Positions 1 to 11,542 of a DNA stretch of 64,000 nucleotides are shown piece by piece (positions within the stretch are counted from its first letter, which is position 1; each line of letters begins with the position of its first letter). The position numbers and the translations under genes were made by a program. Origin of the DNA: Kitasatospora sp. NA04385 (lineage in GTDB: Bacteria > Actinomycetota > Actinomycetes > Streptomycetales > Streptomycetaceae); contig NZ_CP054919.1 of assembly GCF_013364235.1 (NCBI RefSeq), positions 3,158,247-3,222,246 on the forward strand, in the 5' to 3' direction. The notes beneath the pieces are model-generated. The model was not told the DNA's origin. It did not search any database and saw nothing but the letters and a program-made list of their open reading frames with translations.

Positions 1-205
1 GGGGCTTGTTCACCTTGCGGGGGTCGATCTCGCCGAAGCCGATCTGGACGGCGTCGTAGCCGGCCGGGCTGTCGGCGGTGTGGACCTGGGTCACGACATT
101 CGGCCCGGCCTTGACGACGGTCACCGGGACGACCCGGTTGTTCTCGTCCCAGACCTGGGTCATGCCGAGCTTCTCGCCCAGGATGCCCTTAATCTGCTTA
201 GCCAT
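1..205 (-). CDS. rplC: 50S ribosomal protein L3, N-terminal part
   Basis: About 68 N-terminal residues of ribosomal protein L3 are present; the rest lies beyond the left edge of the window. L3 is an early-assembly large-subunit protein that reaches toward the peptidyl transferase centre. The start [19 protein letters not shown] is the typical actinobacterial L3 N-terminus. It follows rpsJ by 14 bases, the usual start of the S10 operon (rpsJ-rplC). Confidence 0.95.
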   Translation of the reverse strand, partial: MAKQIKGILGEKLGMTQVWDENNRVVPVTVVKAGPNVVTQVHTADSPAGYDAVQIGFGEIDPRKVNKP

Positions 206-219
206 CTTCGGTGCGCCTC

Positions 220-528
220 TCAGAGCTTGATCTCGATGTCGACGCCCGCCGGCAGGTCGAGACGCATGAGCGAGTCAACCGTCTTCGGCGTGGGGTCGAG
301 GATGTCGATCAGACGCTTGTGAGTGCGCATCTCGAAGTGCTCGCGCGAGTCCTTGTACTTGTGCGGCGAGCGGATGACGCAGTAAACGTTCTTCTCAGTG
401 GGCAGCGGCACCGGGCCCGCGACCTGCGCACCAGTCCTGATCACCGTCTCGACGATCTTCTTCGCCGAGGAGTCGATGACCTCGTGGTCGTAGGCCTTGA
501 GCCGGATGCGGATCTTCTGTCCCGCCAT
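220..528 (-). CDS. rpsJ: 30S ribosomal protein S10
   Basis: 102 residues, full length for S10 (NusE), a small-subunit head protein that also works with NusB and NusG in transcription antitermination and ribosome coupling. The protein begins [19 protein letters not shown] and contains the S10 signature [20 protein letters not shown]. The ATG at 526-528 is chosen because homology begins there, although the frame stays open upstream. First gene of the S10 operon; it is preceded by a gene-free stretch of over 500 bases that should hold its promoter. Confidence 0.97.
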   Translation of the reverse strand: MAGQKIRIRLKAYDHEVIDSSAKKIVETVIRTGAQVAGPVPLPTEKNVYCVIRSPHKYKDSREHFEMRTHKRLIDILDPTPKTVDSLMRLDLPAGVDIEIKL

Positions 529-572
529 GGCTACTTCGTAGTCCTTTGTGTCGTACGTCGCTGCACGACTCC

Positions 573-599
573 CCCTCCGACCCCCGCGCTCGGGCGTGT
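573..599 (-). promoter_or_regulatory. 27-bp element shared with the rpsL leader
   Basis: This 27-base block, 44 bases upstream of rpsJ, matches the block at 5503-5529 upstream of rpsL at 24 of 27 positions and in the same orientation. Read on the minus strand it begins ACACGCCCGA and ends GGTCGGAGGG. It lies in the presumed 5' leader of the S10 operon. The rest of 529-988 shows no gene, and I could not fix a convincing promoter there. The repeat is directly visible; a shared regulatory role is inference. Confidence 0.55.
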
Positions 600-988
600 C
601 GCACTCGCGCTTGCAAAAAACCGGCGAAACGATCTCGTCGGTTTCGAACTGCTGGGTGAGGTGGAGCCGGGCCGGTACCCCGCACACGCTTCCCGGAAGA
701 TTCCCGTACTTTCGCCCCGCAGCTGCCGCGGTGTCGCTTACACACCACTGCACCCACACACAGCACGTGGGAGCATGAACGGCCATTCACGGGAACGACG
801 AGTACGTGGGACTCGCTTCCGGTCCTCCCGGCGGGAGGCGCGCAGCATCGGTACTCAACCGAGCAACTCAGACATCCTGCCACAGAACGCGGGCGATACG
901 CCAATCGGGTTCACCCGCTGGGGTGCACGTCACACCGGCTGCGCGGTCGGCAAACCTGCGGGGAGGGGAAATCCCCGGAGAACGCCGA

Positions 989-1026
989 GGGCCCGGCCCA
1001 CCCCCGCGAGGGAGTGGGCCGGGCCC
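989..1026 (-). terminator. Terminator of tuf
   Basis: Perfect 13-bp stem (989-1001 with 1014-1026) and a 12-base loop, 28 bases past the tuf stop codon. No clear T tract follows, as is common for hairpin terminators in high-GC actinobacteria. It separates the str operon from the S10 operon. Confidence 0.75.
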
Positions 1027-1054
1027 CGGAGTTGACCGGAGGTCAGATCGGCGA

Positions 1055-2248
<1,194 letters not shown>

Positions 2249-2314
2249 TGCAGTCCTCCTGAGGACAGTTCTGTACGCCGTACGACGTCAGTTGGTCTGG
2301 ATCGGGTTGTTGGC

Positions 2315-2339
2315 ACGGGGCGCTGGTGTCGCGCCCCGT
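2315..2339 (-). other. Hairpin in the fusA-tuf gap
   Basis: A perfect 9-bp inverted repeat (2315-2323 with 2331-2339, 7-base loop) about 70 bases upstream of tuf. It could be an attenuator, a processing site or a leader structure. No promoter hexamers could be assigned with confidence. Confidence 0.4.
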
Positions 2340-2453
2340 TGCCGTCCCGCGGGTGGGGGTGCCGGAGGGCTCCCGGGCGGAACCCGGACGGGCAAGCGTC
2401 CGGGTGCCCTCCTTCTAGCCTAAAGGGTCTGATTCATCCCGATTACCGGGACG

Positions 2454-4559
<2,106 letters not shown>

Positions 4560-4598
4560 GGTGGCTCGTTCTCTCTCTGTCTAGTGACGGGGTTCGGA

Positions 4599-5069
4599 CT
4601 ACCAGCGGTAGTGCGCGAAGGCCTTGTTGGACTCGGCCATCTTGTGGGTGTCCTCGCGACGCTTCACGGAAGCGCCCAGACCGTTGCTGGCGTCGAGGAT
4701 CTCGTTGAGCAGACGCTCGGTCATGGTCTTCTCGCGGCGGGCGCGGGAGTAGCCGACCAGCCAGCGCAGCGCCAGGGTGTTGGCGCGGCCCGGACGGACC
4801 TCGACCGGCACCTGGTAGGTGGCGCCACCGACGCGGCGGGACTTGACCTCGAGGGTCGGCTTGACGTTCTCCAGGGCGCGCTTGAGCGCGACCACCGGGT
4901 CGGCGCCGGTCTTCTCGCGGACGCCCTCGAGGGCGCCGTAGACGATCCGCTCGGCGGTGGAGCGCTTGCCGTGCAGCAGGATCTTGTTGACCAGCGAGGT
5001 CACCAGCGGGGAGCCGTAGACCGGGTCGATGATGACCGGGCGCTTCGGGGCGGGGCCCTTACGAGGCAT
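4599..5069 (-). CDS. rpsG: 30S ribosomal protein S7
   Basis: 156 residues, the usual length of S7, the protein that nucleates assembly of the small-subunit head and contacts the E site. Begins [13 protein letters not shown] and ends [15 protein letters not shown], both typical. The frame is open upstream through rpsL, but the ATG at 5069 fits the family and lies only 2 bases after the rpsL stop, so the two genes are tightly coupled. Confidence 0.97.
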   Translation of the reverse strand: MPRKGPAPKRPVIIDPVYGSPLVTSLVNKILLHGKRSTAERIVYGALEGVREKTGADPVVALKRALENVKPTLEVKSRRVGGATYQVPVEVRPGRANTLALRWLVGYSRARREKTMTERLLNEILDASNGLGASVKRREDTHKMAESNKAFAHYRW

Positions 5070-5071
5070 TC

Positions 5072-5443
5072 TTACTTCTCCTTCTTGGCGCCGTAGCGGC
5101 TGCGGGCCTGCTTGCGGTTCTTGACACCCTGGGTGTCGAGCGAGCCGCGGATGATCTTGTAGCGGACACCAGGAAGGTCCTTCACACGGCCACCGCGGAC
5201 CAGCACGATGGAGTGCTCCTGCAGGTTGTGGCCCTCGCCCGGAATGTAAGCGGTGACCTCGATCCCGCTGGTGAGGCGCACACGGGCGACCTTGCGGAGA
5301 GCCGAGTTCGGCTTCTTCGGGGTGGTCGTGTACACACGCGTGCAGACGCCGCGGCGCTGGGGCGAACCCTTCAGTGCGGGCGTCTTGTTCTTCTCGACCT
5401 TGTCCTGCCGGCCCTTTCGGACCAGCTGCTGGATCGTAGGCAC
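5072..5443 (-). CDS. rpsL: 30S ribosomal protein S12
   Basis: 123 residues from a GTG start at 5443, preceded by CGGAGAAAC as ribosome binding site. S12 sits at the decoding centre and controls accuracy. The conserved PTIQQL start and the [12 protein letters not shown] loop are present. The lysines at the classical streptomycin-resistance positions (in ALKGSP and KPNSALRK) are unchanged, so the allele looks sensitive. First gene of the str operon, with a leader of more than 200 bases. Confidence 0.97.
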   Translation of the reverse strand: MPTIQQLVRKGRQDKVEKNKTPALKGSPQRRGVCTRVYTTTPKKPNSALRKVARVRLTSGIEVTAYIPGEGHNLQEHSIVLVRGGRVKDLPGVRYKIIRGSLDTQGVKNRKQARSRYGAKKEK

Positions 5444-5502
5444 CGTTTCTCCGTTTTCTGTGTGCCAAGGCTTGGTGGAACTAACCTGCGGTATGGCCCG
5501 CA

Positions 5503-5529
5503 CCCTCCGACCCACGCGGTCGGGTGTGT
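5503..5529 (-). promoter_or_regulatory. 27-bp element shared with the rpsJ leader
   Basis: The partner of 573-599, 24 of 27 positions identical, in the same orientation and 59 bases upstream of rpsL. On the minus strand it can fold into a 6-bp hairpin (CCGACC with GGTCGG). It lies inside the leader expected from the promoter at 5671-5699. The remainder of 5444-5774 holds that promoter and a terminator, and no gene. Confidence 0.55.
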
Positions 5530-5670
5530 TGGCCTTCTTCGGGGGAAGAATCGCGGAATCCCATGAGCTGCGCTGCGGCTACGGCACGCACCGAGCGGGT
5601 GGAGTCTCCGCTGCGGCGGCCGATCTGCGGCACGCACAAGGACCCGGGCACACCCCAGGCACAAGGTCAG

Positions 5671-5699
5671 AGCGTACCTAGCGCACAGGCGGCGGTCAA
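5671..5699 (-). promoter_or_regulatory. Probable promoter of the str operon
   Basis: On the minus strand a TTGACC -35 box (5694-5699) and a TACGCT -10 box (5671-5676) are separated by exactly 17 bases, a good match to the principal vegetative sigma-factor consensus of Streptomyces. It predicts a 5' leader of about 220 bases before rpsL. It lies just beyond the terminator of the gene upstream. Confidence 0.65.
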
Positions 5700-5709
5700 A
5701 ACAAATGGA

Positions 5710-5729
5710 GCGTGCCCGGCCGGGCACGC
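5710..5729 (-). terminator. Terminator of the DUF1707-like gene
   Basis: A perfect 20-base palindrome (10-bp arms) 45 bases past the stop of the gene at 5775-6368. On the minus strand it is followed by a T-rich run (TCCATTTGTTTTG). It insulates the str operon promoter just downstream. Confidence 0.7.
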
Positions 5730-5774
5730 CTCCGGGCGCGGCACGGGACCGGGCCCGGACGTCGGGCGGTCGGC

Positions 5775-6368
5775 TCAGCTCCCCGCCGTGACCGTGAGCA
5801 GGAACAGCAGGAGGGTCACCGACAGCCAGCCCATGATCAGACCGAACACCGCCAGGCCGTCCCCGTCCTCCCCGGTGGTGCGCAGCCGGGCCCGGGCCAG
5901 GTGGCCGGTGGCCACGGCGGCGGTGCCGGCGAGGCCGAGCGCGGTCAGCCCGGCCGCCCCGGCGACGGCGGCGGCGAAGCCGGACACCGGCAGCGCCAGG
6001 CACCCCAGCGTGAGGGAGGCCACCGCCAGGCCGTTGTTGCGGACCGGCGGCGACGGGACGAAGGCCGGCATGGGCATGAAGGTGGGCGGCACCACCGGGA
6101 CGGGCGCGCCGAACGGCTGCACCATCGGGCCGGACGGCAGGTCGGCCACCAGGGCGGCCAACTGCCCGTAGGTGGCGGCCTGGTGGGCGGCGCCCATCCG
6201 CTGCTCGTACTCGGCGGCGGTCAGCCGGCCCTCGGCGAAGGCGGCCCGCAGCACGTCGATGGTGCGTTCGCGGTCGGCGTTGGCGGCCCGCATGGCGGAC
6301 TGCGGCGTCGACGCCGGCTGCCAGGGCTGCTGCCCGTACGGCGCCGGCGACCCCCATTGACCCGCCAC
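5775..6368 (-). CDS. DUF1707/DUF4190-like membrane protein
   Basis: 197 residues from a GTG start at 6368, picked because GGAGG lies 8 bases before it; a GTG at 6377 has no such spacing. The N-terminal half is cytoplasmic and carries a DUF1707/SHOCT-like helix motif (RTIDVLRAAFAEGRLTAAEY, then EQRMGAAHQAATYGQL at about residues 33-70). A proline-rich linker follows, then two or three membrane segments with a GLAVASLTLGCLA start typical of DUF4190. Function unknown; such proteins are common in Streptomyces. It is the gene next to rpsL and marks the left edge of the accessory block. Confidence 0.75.
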   Translation of the reverse strand: MAGQWGSPAPYGQQPWQPASTPQSAMRAANADRERTIDVLRAAFAEGRLTAAEYEQRMGAAHQAATYGQLAALVADLPSGPMVQPFGAPVPVVPPTFMPMPAFVPSPPVRNNGLAVASLTLGCLALPVSGFAAAVAGAAGLTALGLAGTAAVATGHLARARLRTTGEDGDGLAVFGLIMGWLSVTLLLFLLTVTAGS

Positions 6369-6671
6369 CGCGGTCACCTCCCGTTCCCCGTGTGCGCGTT
6401 CGCTCCCAGGATGCAGGACGAACGGAGCGGCCGGGTAGTTGCCGGGGGCGGGAAGGGGGGAGCGCCGAGGGCGGAACGGGGAGCCCCGGGAGGGCCGGTG
6501 CACCGCCGAACGGGGGATGTGCGGGTAAAGGAATGATCATAGGGTCGCCTCGGCACACCCTCGGCCGCCGCTCCGCCCCGCAGGAACCCGTCCGGAAACC
6601 ACCGGCCGGGCGCTCCGGACCGACCGTCCGGACCGGCCCGTCCGGACCGACCCGACAAGGAGAGCACCGCC

Positions 6672-7451
6672 ATGGAGGCGACCACTCCGCCGCCCGCCGT
6701 CTCGATCCGCGACCTGTGGAAGCGCTTCGGCGCGCAGACCGCCGTTGCCGGGCTGAGCCTGGACCTGCCCGCCGGTTCGTTCATCGGCCTGGTCGGTCCG
6801 AACGGCGCCGGCAAGACCACCACCCTGTCGATGGTCACCGGGCTGCTGCGGCCCGACCTGGGGACGGTGCTGGTGCACGGCGAGAACGTCTGGCGGGACC
6901 CGGCCGCGGTCAAGGCCCGGATCGGCATCCTGCCCGAGGGGCTGCGGATGTTCGAGCGGCTCAGCGGGCGCGAACTGCTGCGCTTCAACGGGCGGCTGCG
7001 CGGCCTGGCCGGGGCGGAGACCGACCGGCGGGCCGAGGAGCTGCTGGCGGTGCTCGACCTGACCGCCTCCGCCGACAAGCTGGTCGCCGACTACTCCACC
7101 GGCATGCGCAAGAAGATCGGCCTGGCCGCCGCGCTGCTGCACAACCCGGACGTGCTGTTCCTGGACGAGCCGTTCGAGGGCGTCGACCCGGTCTCCGCGC
7201 AGACCATCCGCGGGGTGCTGACCAGGTACGCCGCCTCCGGCTCGACCGTGGTGTTCTCCAGCCACGTGATGGAGCTGGTGGAGTCGCTGTGCGACTGGGT
7301 CGCCGTGGTCAACGCGGGCAGGGTGGTCGCCGCCGGGCCGATCGACGAGGTGCGCGGCGGGACTTCGCTGCACCAGGCGTTCCTCGGGCTGGTCGGCGTC
7401 CGCGAGGACGACGGGCAGGCGCTCGACTGGCTGGGCGGGGGCGACCGGTGA
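6672..7451 (+). CDS. ABC transporter ATP-binding protein
   Basis: 259-residue nucleotide-binding domain. Walker A GPNGAGKTT is at residues 42-50, the signature YSTGMRKK (a variant of LSGGQ) near 141-148, Walker B VLFLDEP at 161-167, and the switch histidine in SSHVMEL. It belongs to the CcmA/drug-exporter type of ATPases that work with a separate permease. An AAGGAG ribosome binding site lies 9 bases before the ATG. The stop overlaps the GTG of the permease gene (GTGA), so the two are translated together. Substrate unknown. Confidence 0.9.
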   Translation: MEATTPPPAVSIRDLWKRFGAQTAVAGLSLDLPAGSFIGLVGPNGAGKTTTLSMVTGLLRPDLGTVLVHGENVWRDPAAVKARIGILPEGLRMFERLSGRELLRFNGRLRGLAGAETDRRAEELLAVLDLTASADKLVADYSTGMRKKIGLAAALLHNPDVLFLDEPFEGVDPVSAQTIRGVLTRYAASGSTVVFSSHVMELVESLCDWVAVVNAGRVVAAGPIDEVRGGTSLHQAFLGLVGVREDDGQALDWLGGGDR

Positions 7452-9064
7452 GCGCCGCCGCCACCGACGACCGCACCGTCGTCCGGGCCCTGGTCGCGCT
7501 CAAGGTCCGACTGCTGCGGAACGGGCTGCGGCGCACCCCCGGGCTGGCCGCCGGGTACGTCGCCGGCCTGGTGATCGGGCTGCTGTTCGGGCTGGGCGGC
7601 GCGGTCGGGCTGGCCGTGCTGCACGGCCGGGAGGGCGCGGCCGACGCGGCCGCGGTGCTGGTCACCGGGCTGACCGTGGCCTGGGCGGCGATGCCGCTGT
7701 TCTTCTTCTCCAGCGACGAGAGCGCCGACCCGACCCGGCTGACCATGCTGCCGCTGCGGCCGTCCGCGCTGCTGCGCGGCACCCTGCTGGGCGGGCTGGT
7801 CGGGCCCGGGCCGCTGATCAACCTGCTGCTGCTGACCGGCGCCGCGGTGGCGGCCGGGCGGGGCGCGGCCTCGGCGGTGGTGGCGGTGGTCGCGGTGCCG
7901 CTGGTCCTGTTGACCCTGGTGGCGCTGATCCGGGCGATCGGGGCGGGCAACGCCCGGATGCTGTCCAGTCGGCGCGGCAAGGACTTCGCGATCTTCGGCG
8001 GCCTGCTGTTCGCGGTGCTGGTGCAGGCCGGCAACCTCGGCCTGCAGAGCTCGCTGAACGGTTCGGACCGGGGCGTCGACCTGTCGGTGCTGCACCCGTA
8101 CGCCTCGGTGGTGCGGTGGATCCCGCCGGTGGCGGCGATCGACGCGGTGCGCTCGGCCGGGGAGGGCGCCTACCCGCTCGCCGCCGGGCAGCTGCTGCTG
8201 ACCGCGGCCCTGCTGGTGCTGCTGCTGCGCTGGTGGCTGCGCAGCCTGCGGGAGCTGATGGTCAGCGGCGACTCCTCGACGCTGCTGGAGTCCTCGCCCG
8301 CCGCCTCCGCCCGGGCGGAGGGCCTGTGGCGGCTGCTGCCGGCCGGCCGGGTCGGCACTGTCGCCCAGCGGCACCTGCGCTACGCCTGGCGCGAGCCGCG
8401 GGCGAAGGCCGCGGTGTTCACCGGCATCGGCATGACGGCGGTGTTCTCGGTGCTGTCGGTGGTGCAGGGCTGGGGCACGGTGTACGTGATCGCGATCGGC
8501 GGGCTGATGCTCGGCCTGCAGGCGGTCAACCTGTTCGGCATGGACGGCTCCGGGTTCTGGATGATCGCCGCCACCCTGGGCAGTCGGCGGGACGCCCGGG
8601 ACGAACTGCGCGGCCGGGTGCTGGCGGTCCTGCTGTACGCGGTGCCGGTGCTGCTGCTGTTCGGCCCGCCGGTGGCCGCCCTCACCGGCGACTGGGCCGG
8701 GCTGGCCCCCGCGCTCGGGCTGTCGCTGGGCGTGCTCGGCACCGCGGTCGGCCTGGGCTGCGTGATCAGCGTGTACGCGCCGTACGCGCTGCCCGCCGAC
8801 GGCAACCCGATGCGCAACGCGGCGCCCGGGCAGAACGGCGTGGTGATGCTGAACGCGTTCGGCTCGATGGTCGGCGTGGCGGTGCTCTGCCTGCCGGTCG
8901 GCGGGCTGCTCGCCTTCCTGCTGCTGGGCCACCACCCGACCTGGCCGGTGCTGCCGTTCGGCCTGCTGTACGGGGCCGCGATGGTGCCGCTGGGCATCCG
9001 GGTGGCCGCGGGCCCGCTGGTCGAGCGGACGCCGGAGATCCTCGCCAAGGTGGTCGAGCGGTGA
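7448..9064 (+). CDS. ABC transporter permease
   Basis: 538 residues from a GTG that overlaps the ATPase stop codon by four bases. Many hydrophobic segments are visible (for example near residues 35-55, 70-90, 115-145 and 150-165, and several in the C-terminal half), consistent with a large multi-span exporter permease. It pairs with the ATPase before it. Its own stop overlaps the GTG of the next gene, forming a three-gene operon. Substrate not evident. Confidence 0.85.
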   Translation: MSAAATDDRTVVRALVALKVRLLRNGLRRTPGLAAGYVAGLVIGLLFGLGGAVGLAVLHGREGAADAAAVLVTGLTVAWAAMPLFFFSSDESADPTRLTMLPLRPSALLRGTLLGGLVGPGPLINLLLLTGAAVAAGRGAASAVVAVVAVPLVLLTLVALIRAIGAGNARMLSSRRGKDFAIFGGLLFAVLVQAGNLGLQSSLNGSDRGVDLSVLHPYASVVRWIPPVAAIDAVRSAGEGAYPLAAGQLLLTAALLVLLLRWWLRSLRELMVSGDSSTLLESSPAASARAEGLWRLLPAGRVGTVAQRHLRYAWREPRAKAAVFTGIGMTAVFSVLSVVQGWGTVYVIAIGGLMLGLQAVNLFGMDGSGFWMIAATLGSRRDARDELRGRVLAVLLYAVPVLLLFGPPVAALTGDWAGLAPALGLSLGVLGTAVGLGCVISVYAPYALPADGNPMRNAAPGQNGVVMLNAFGSMVGVAVLCLPVGGLLAFLLLGHHPTWPVLPFGLLYGAAMVPLGIRVAAGPLVERTPEILAKVVER

Positions 9065-10124
9065 GCGCCGACCGTCCGGTCGCGCCGGAGGACCGCCGCG
9101 GGGCGCTGGTCGCCGCGGCGGTCGCCGCGGTGCTGCTGGCCGTGGCGGCCTGGTCGCTGCTGGCCGCGCTGCCCGCCGCCCGGGCCGACCAGCGGGCGTA
9201 CGCCGCCGCGCGGAACTGCCCCGGCGGCGGGGACTGCGTCCTGGAGACCCCGCTGACCGTGGCCGGCAAGGACCACCGGGGCGGCAAGGGCGAGACCTGG
9301 GGGCTGCGGCTGGCCGGCCCGGACGGCACCGTCCGCCGGACCGAACTGCCGGACGGCGACTCGCTGTTCAAGGTCGCGGACGGCTCCGTGGTGACCGCCG
9401 AGTCCTGGCGCGGCGACCTGGTCGCGCTCCGGCAGGGCGGGACGCGCCAGGAGCTGGCGGCTTCGCCGTCCGGCTCCCACCGGCTCCCGCTCGGCGTGGG
9501 CCTGGCCGCGTCCGCGCTGGCCGCCGGCGCGCTGTGGCACGCGCTCTGGCTCGGCCTGTGGTCCCGGGGCAACCCGCTGCGCCGGCCCTGGCAGCTGCGC
9601 ACCGCCCGGGAGGCCGCCGTCGCGCTGGCCGCCGCGGGCGGGCTCGCGGCGGTGGTCGACGGGCCCGGCTCCCCGGCCCTGCTGACGCTGGCGGCCTGCG
9701 GCGTGCCGGTGCTGCTGGCGGTGGGGTGCGGGCGGCGGTGCTGCGCCGCCGCGACCGCGACCCGCTGGTCGAGGTGCCGGAGCTCGCGCCGCCGGGCCGG
9801 GTCTGCGTCCCGGGCCGGGTCTGCGTCCCGGGCCGGGTCAGCGGCCCCGGCGCTCCCCCGCGCGGCGCGGGGCACCTCTTCCTGGTCGCCGACCGCGGGG
9901 CGCTCGCCACCACGCCGGACGGGCGGGTGGCGGTGCGCCCCTACCCGGCCGGCCTGGTGGTGGACCGGGTCCGCCGCCCGTTCCGCGGCGACCGGCTGTC
10001 CGGCAGCGCCAAGCAGCCGCTGGCCGTCGACTGCCACGAGGCCGGCTCCGGCGCCCCGGTCCTGCTCGTCCTGGACGCGCCGGACGCGCCCGCCCTGCTC
10101 GCCGCGCTGCGGGCCGGCGGCTGA
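9061..10124 (+). pseudogene. Membrane protein gene with an internal frameshift
   Basis: The gene starts at a GTG coupled to the permease stop. The first 220 or so codons encode a membrane segment (residues 13-34), an extracellular-looking domain with a CPGGGDC stretch, and more hydrophobic segments up to PVLLAVG. Near 9721-9730 (GTGGGGTGCGGG) coherent coding moves to the -1 frame and continues as RAAVLRRRDRDPLVEVPEL to the stop at 10124. The span is 1064 bases, one short of a multiple of three, as if one G were missing. It could be a true pseudogene or a base-call error in a G run. Function unknown; probably an accessory of the ABC transporter. Confidence 0.7.
9792..9838 (+). repeat. 18-bp tandem repeat, 2.6 copies
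   Basis: Two exact 18-base units (9792-9809 and 9810-9827) and a partial third encode a repeated PGRVCV peptide in the downstream frame of the frameshifted gene. The repeat lies about 70 bases after the frame change. Confidence 0.75.
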
Positions 10125-10216
10125 GCCCGGCCCCTCGCCGCCCCGGCGGGCGGCCGGGGGTCCGGCATCATGGAGGGCGTTCCCTCCCCCGTTCCCCGCA
10201 GGAAGCAGGACGCGCC

Positions 10217-11509
10217 GTGACCAGCACCGATCAGCCCGTGGACGAGCTGGTGGCGGAGGCGGTGGGCCGGGTGGCGGGGGCGCCGGCCGGGGGGCTGGAG
10301 TACGTGGTGGACGGGGCCGCGTCGTCGCTGGCGGCGTCGGCGGAGCGCTGGCCGGCGGTGAGCCGGGCGCTGCTGGGGGTGGCGGAGCGGTCGGTGGCCC
10401 GGTGCTGGGCGGCCGGGTGGCAGCCCGCCGACCTGGTGCGGGTGGCCCGGCGGGAGCTGGGGCCGGTGCAGGTCGCGCTGGCGGCGGACCTGATCGCGGC
10501 GGAGGGCCGGCGGCACCCGGCGGCGGCGCTGGACCGGCGCTGGCGGGAGCAGCTGCGGGAGCTGGACGCGCACCCGTGGTGGCCGTCCGACGAGGCGTAC
10601 CTGCCGGAGTTCGCGGCCCGGCACCGGCTGGACCGGTTCGCGCTGGCGACGGCGGCGCTGGAGTTGCTGCGGGTCTGGGCGCTGCTGCCGCCCGTCCAGC
10701 CGGTGGGCCCGGCGCCCGGGCAGGCCGCGCCCCGGACGGGGGCGCCGCGCGCGGACGAGCCGCGGATGCTGGGCCGGATCCGGGCGCTGCTGGCGAAGGC
10801 CGAGTCGACCGGGTTCCCGGAGGAGGCGGAGGCGCTGACCGCGAAGGCCCAGGAGCTGATGGCCCGGCACTCGATCGACGAGGCGCTGCTCGCGGCGGGC
10901 GGCGGCCGGTCGGCGGACGACCCGGCGGCGGTGCGGATCGGCGTGGACAACCCGTACGAGGGCCCGAAGACGATGCTGCTGGACGCGGTGGCGGCGGCGA
11001 ACCGGTGCCGGGTGGTGTGGGCGAAGGAGTTCGGGTTCTGCACGGTGGTCGGCTTCGACGCCGACCTGGACGCGGTCGAGCTGCTGTACACCTCGCTGCT
11101 GGTGCAGGCGACGGCGGCGATGCACCGGGCGGGCAGCCGCAAGCACAAGGACGGCGCGGCCCGCACCAAGGCGTTCCGGCAGTCCTTCCTGGTGGCGTAC
11201 GCGGCGCGGATCCGGGAGCGGCTGGCCGGGGCCACCGAGCGGGCCACCGAACGGGCCGCCGAGGAGGCCGCGGCGGGGCGTACGAACGGCACCGGCCCGG
11301 ACGGGGATCCGCTGCCGGCCGTCCCCGCCGGCGGCCTGCTGCCCGTACTGGCGGCCCGGGCGGAGGCCGTCGAGGACGCTGTGAGAGAAATGTTCCCCAG
11401 ACTCGTCTCGCAGCGGGTGCGGGTGAGTGACGGCGAGGGCTGGGCCGAGGGCCGGGCCGCCGCCGACCGGGCCTCCCTGCACCGCGGTTCGGGGCGCATC
11501 GAACGCTGA
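10217..11509 (+). CDS. DUF2786 domain-containing protein
   Basis: 430 residues from a GTG with AGGAAGCAGGA upstream. The central block, about residues 185-225 (MLGRIRALLAKAESTGFPEE followed by AEALTAKAQELMARHSIDEA), is the DUF2786 signature. After it comes a mixed region with KHKDGAARTKAFRQSFLVAY. DUF2786 has no settled function; its compact helical motif suggests nucleic-acid or protein binding. The gene ends 33 bases before an ADP-ribosylglycohydrolase on the same strand, so the two are probably co-transcribed. Confidence 0.8.
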   Translation: MTSTDQPVDELVAEAVGRVAGAPAGGLEYVVDGAASSLAASAERWPAVSRALLGVAERSVARCWAAGWQPADLVRVARRELGPVQVALAADLIAAEGRRHPAAALDRRWREQLRELDAHPWWPSDEAYLPEFAARHRLDRFALATAALELLRVWALLPPVQPVGPAPGQAAPRTGAPRADEPRMLGRIRALLAKAESTGFPEEAEALTAKAQELMARHSIDEALLAAGGGRSADDPAAVRIGVDNPYEGPKTMLLDAVAAANRCRVVWAKEFGFCTVVGFDADLDAVELLYTSLLVQATAAMHRAGSRKHKDGAARTKAFRQSFLVAYAARIRERLAGATERATERAAEEAAAGRTNGTGPDGDPLPAVPAGGLLPVLAARAEAVEDAVREMFPRLVSQRVRVSDGEGWAEGRAAADRASLHRGSGRIER

Positions 11510-11542
11510 CGCACCGTCGGCGCACCACAGAGGGGGACACCG

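Noticed and set aside
5072..5443. Streptomycin-resistance allele of rpsL
   Set aside because: Both classical lysine positions are unchanged.
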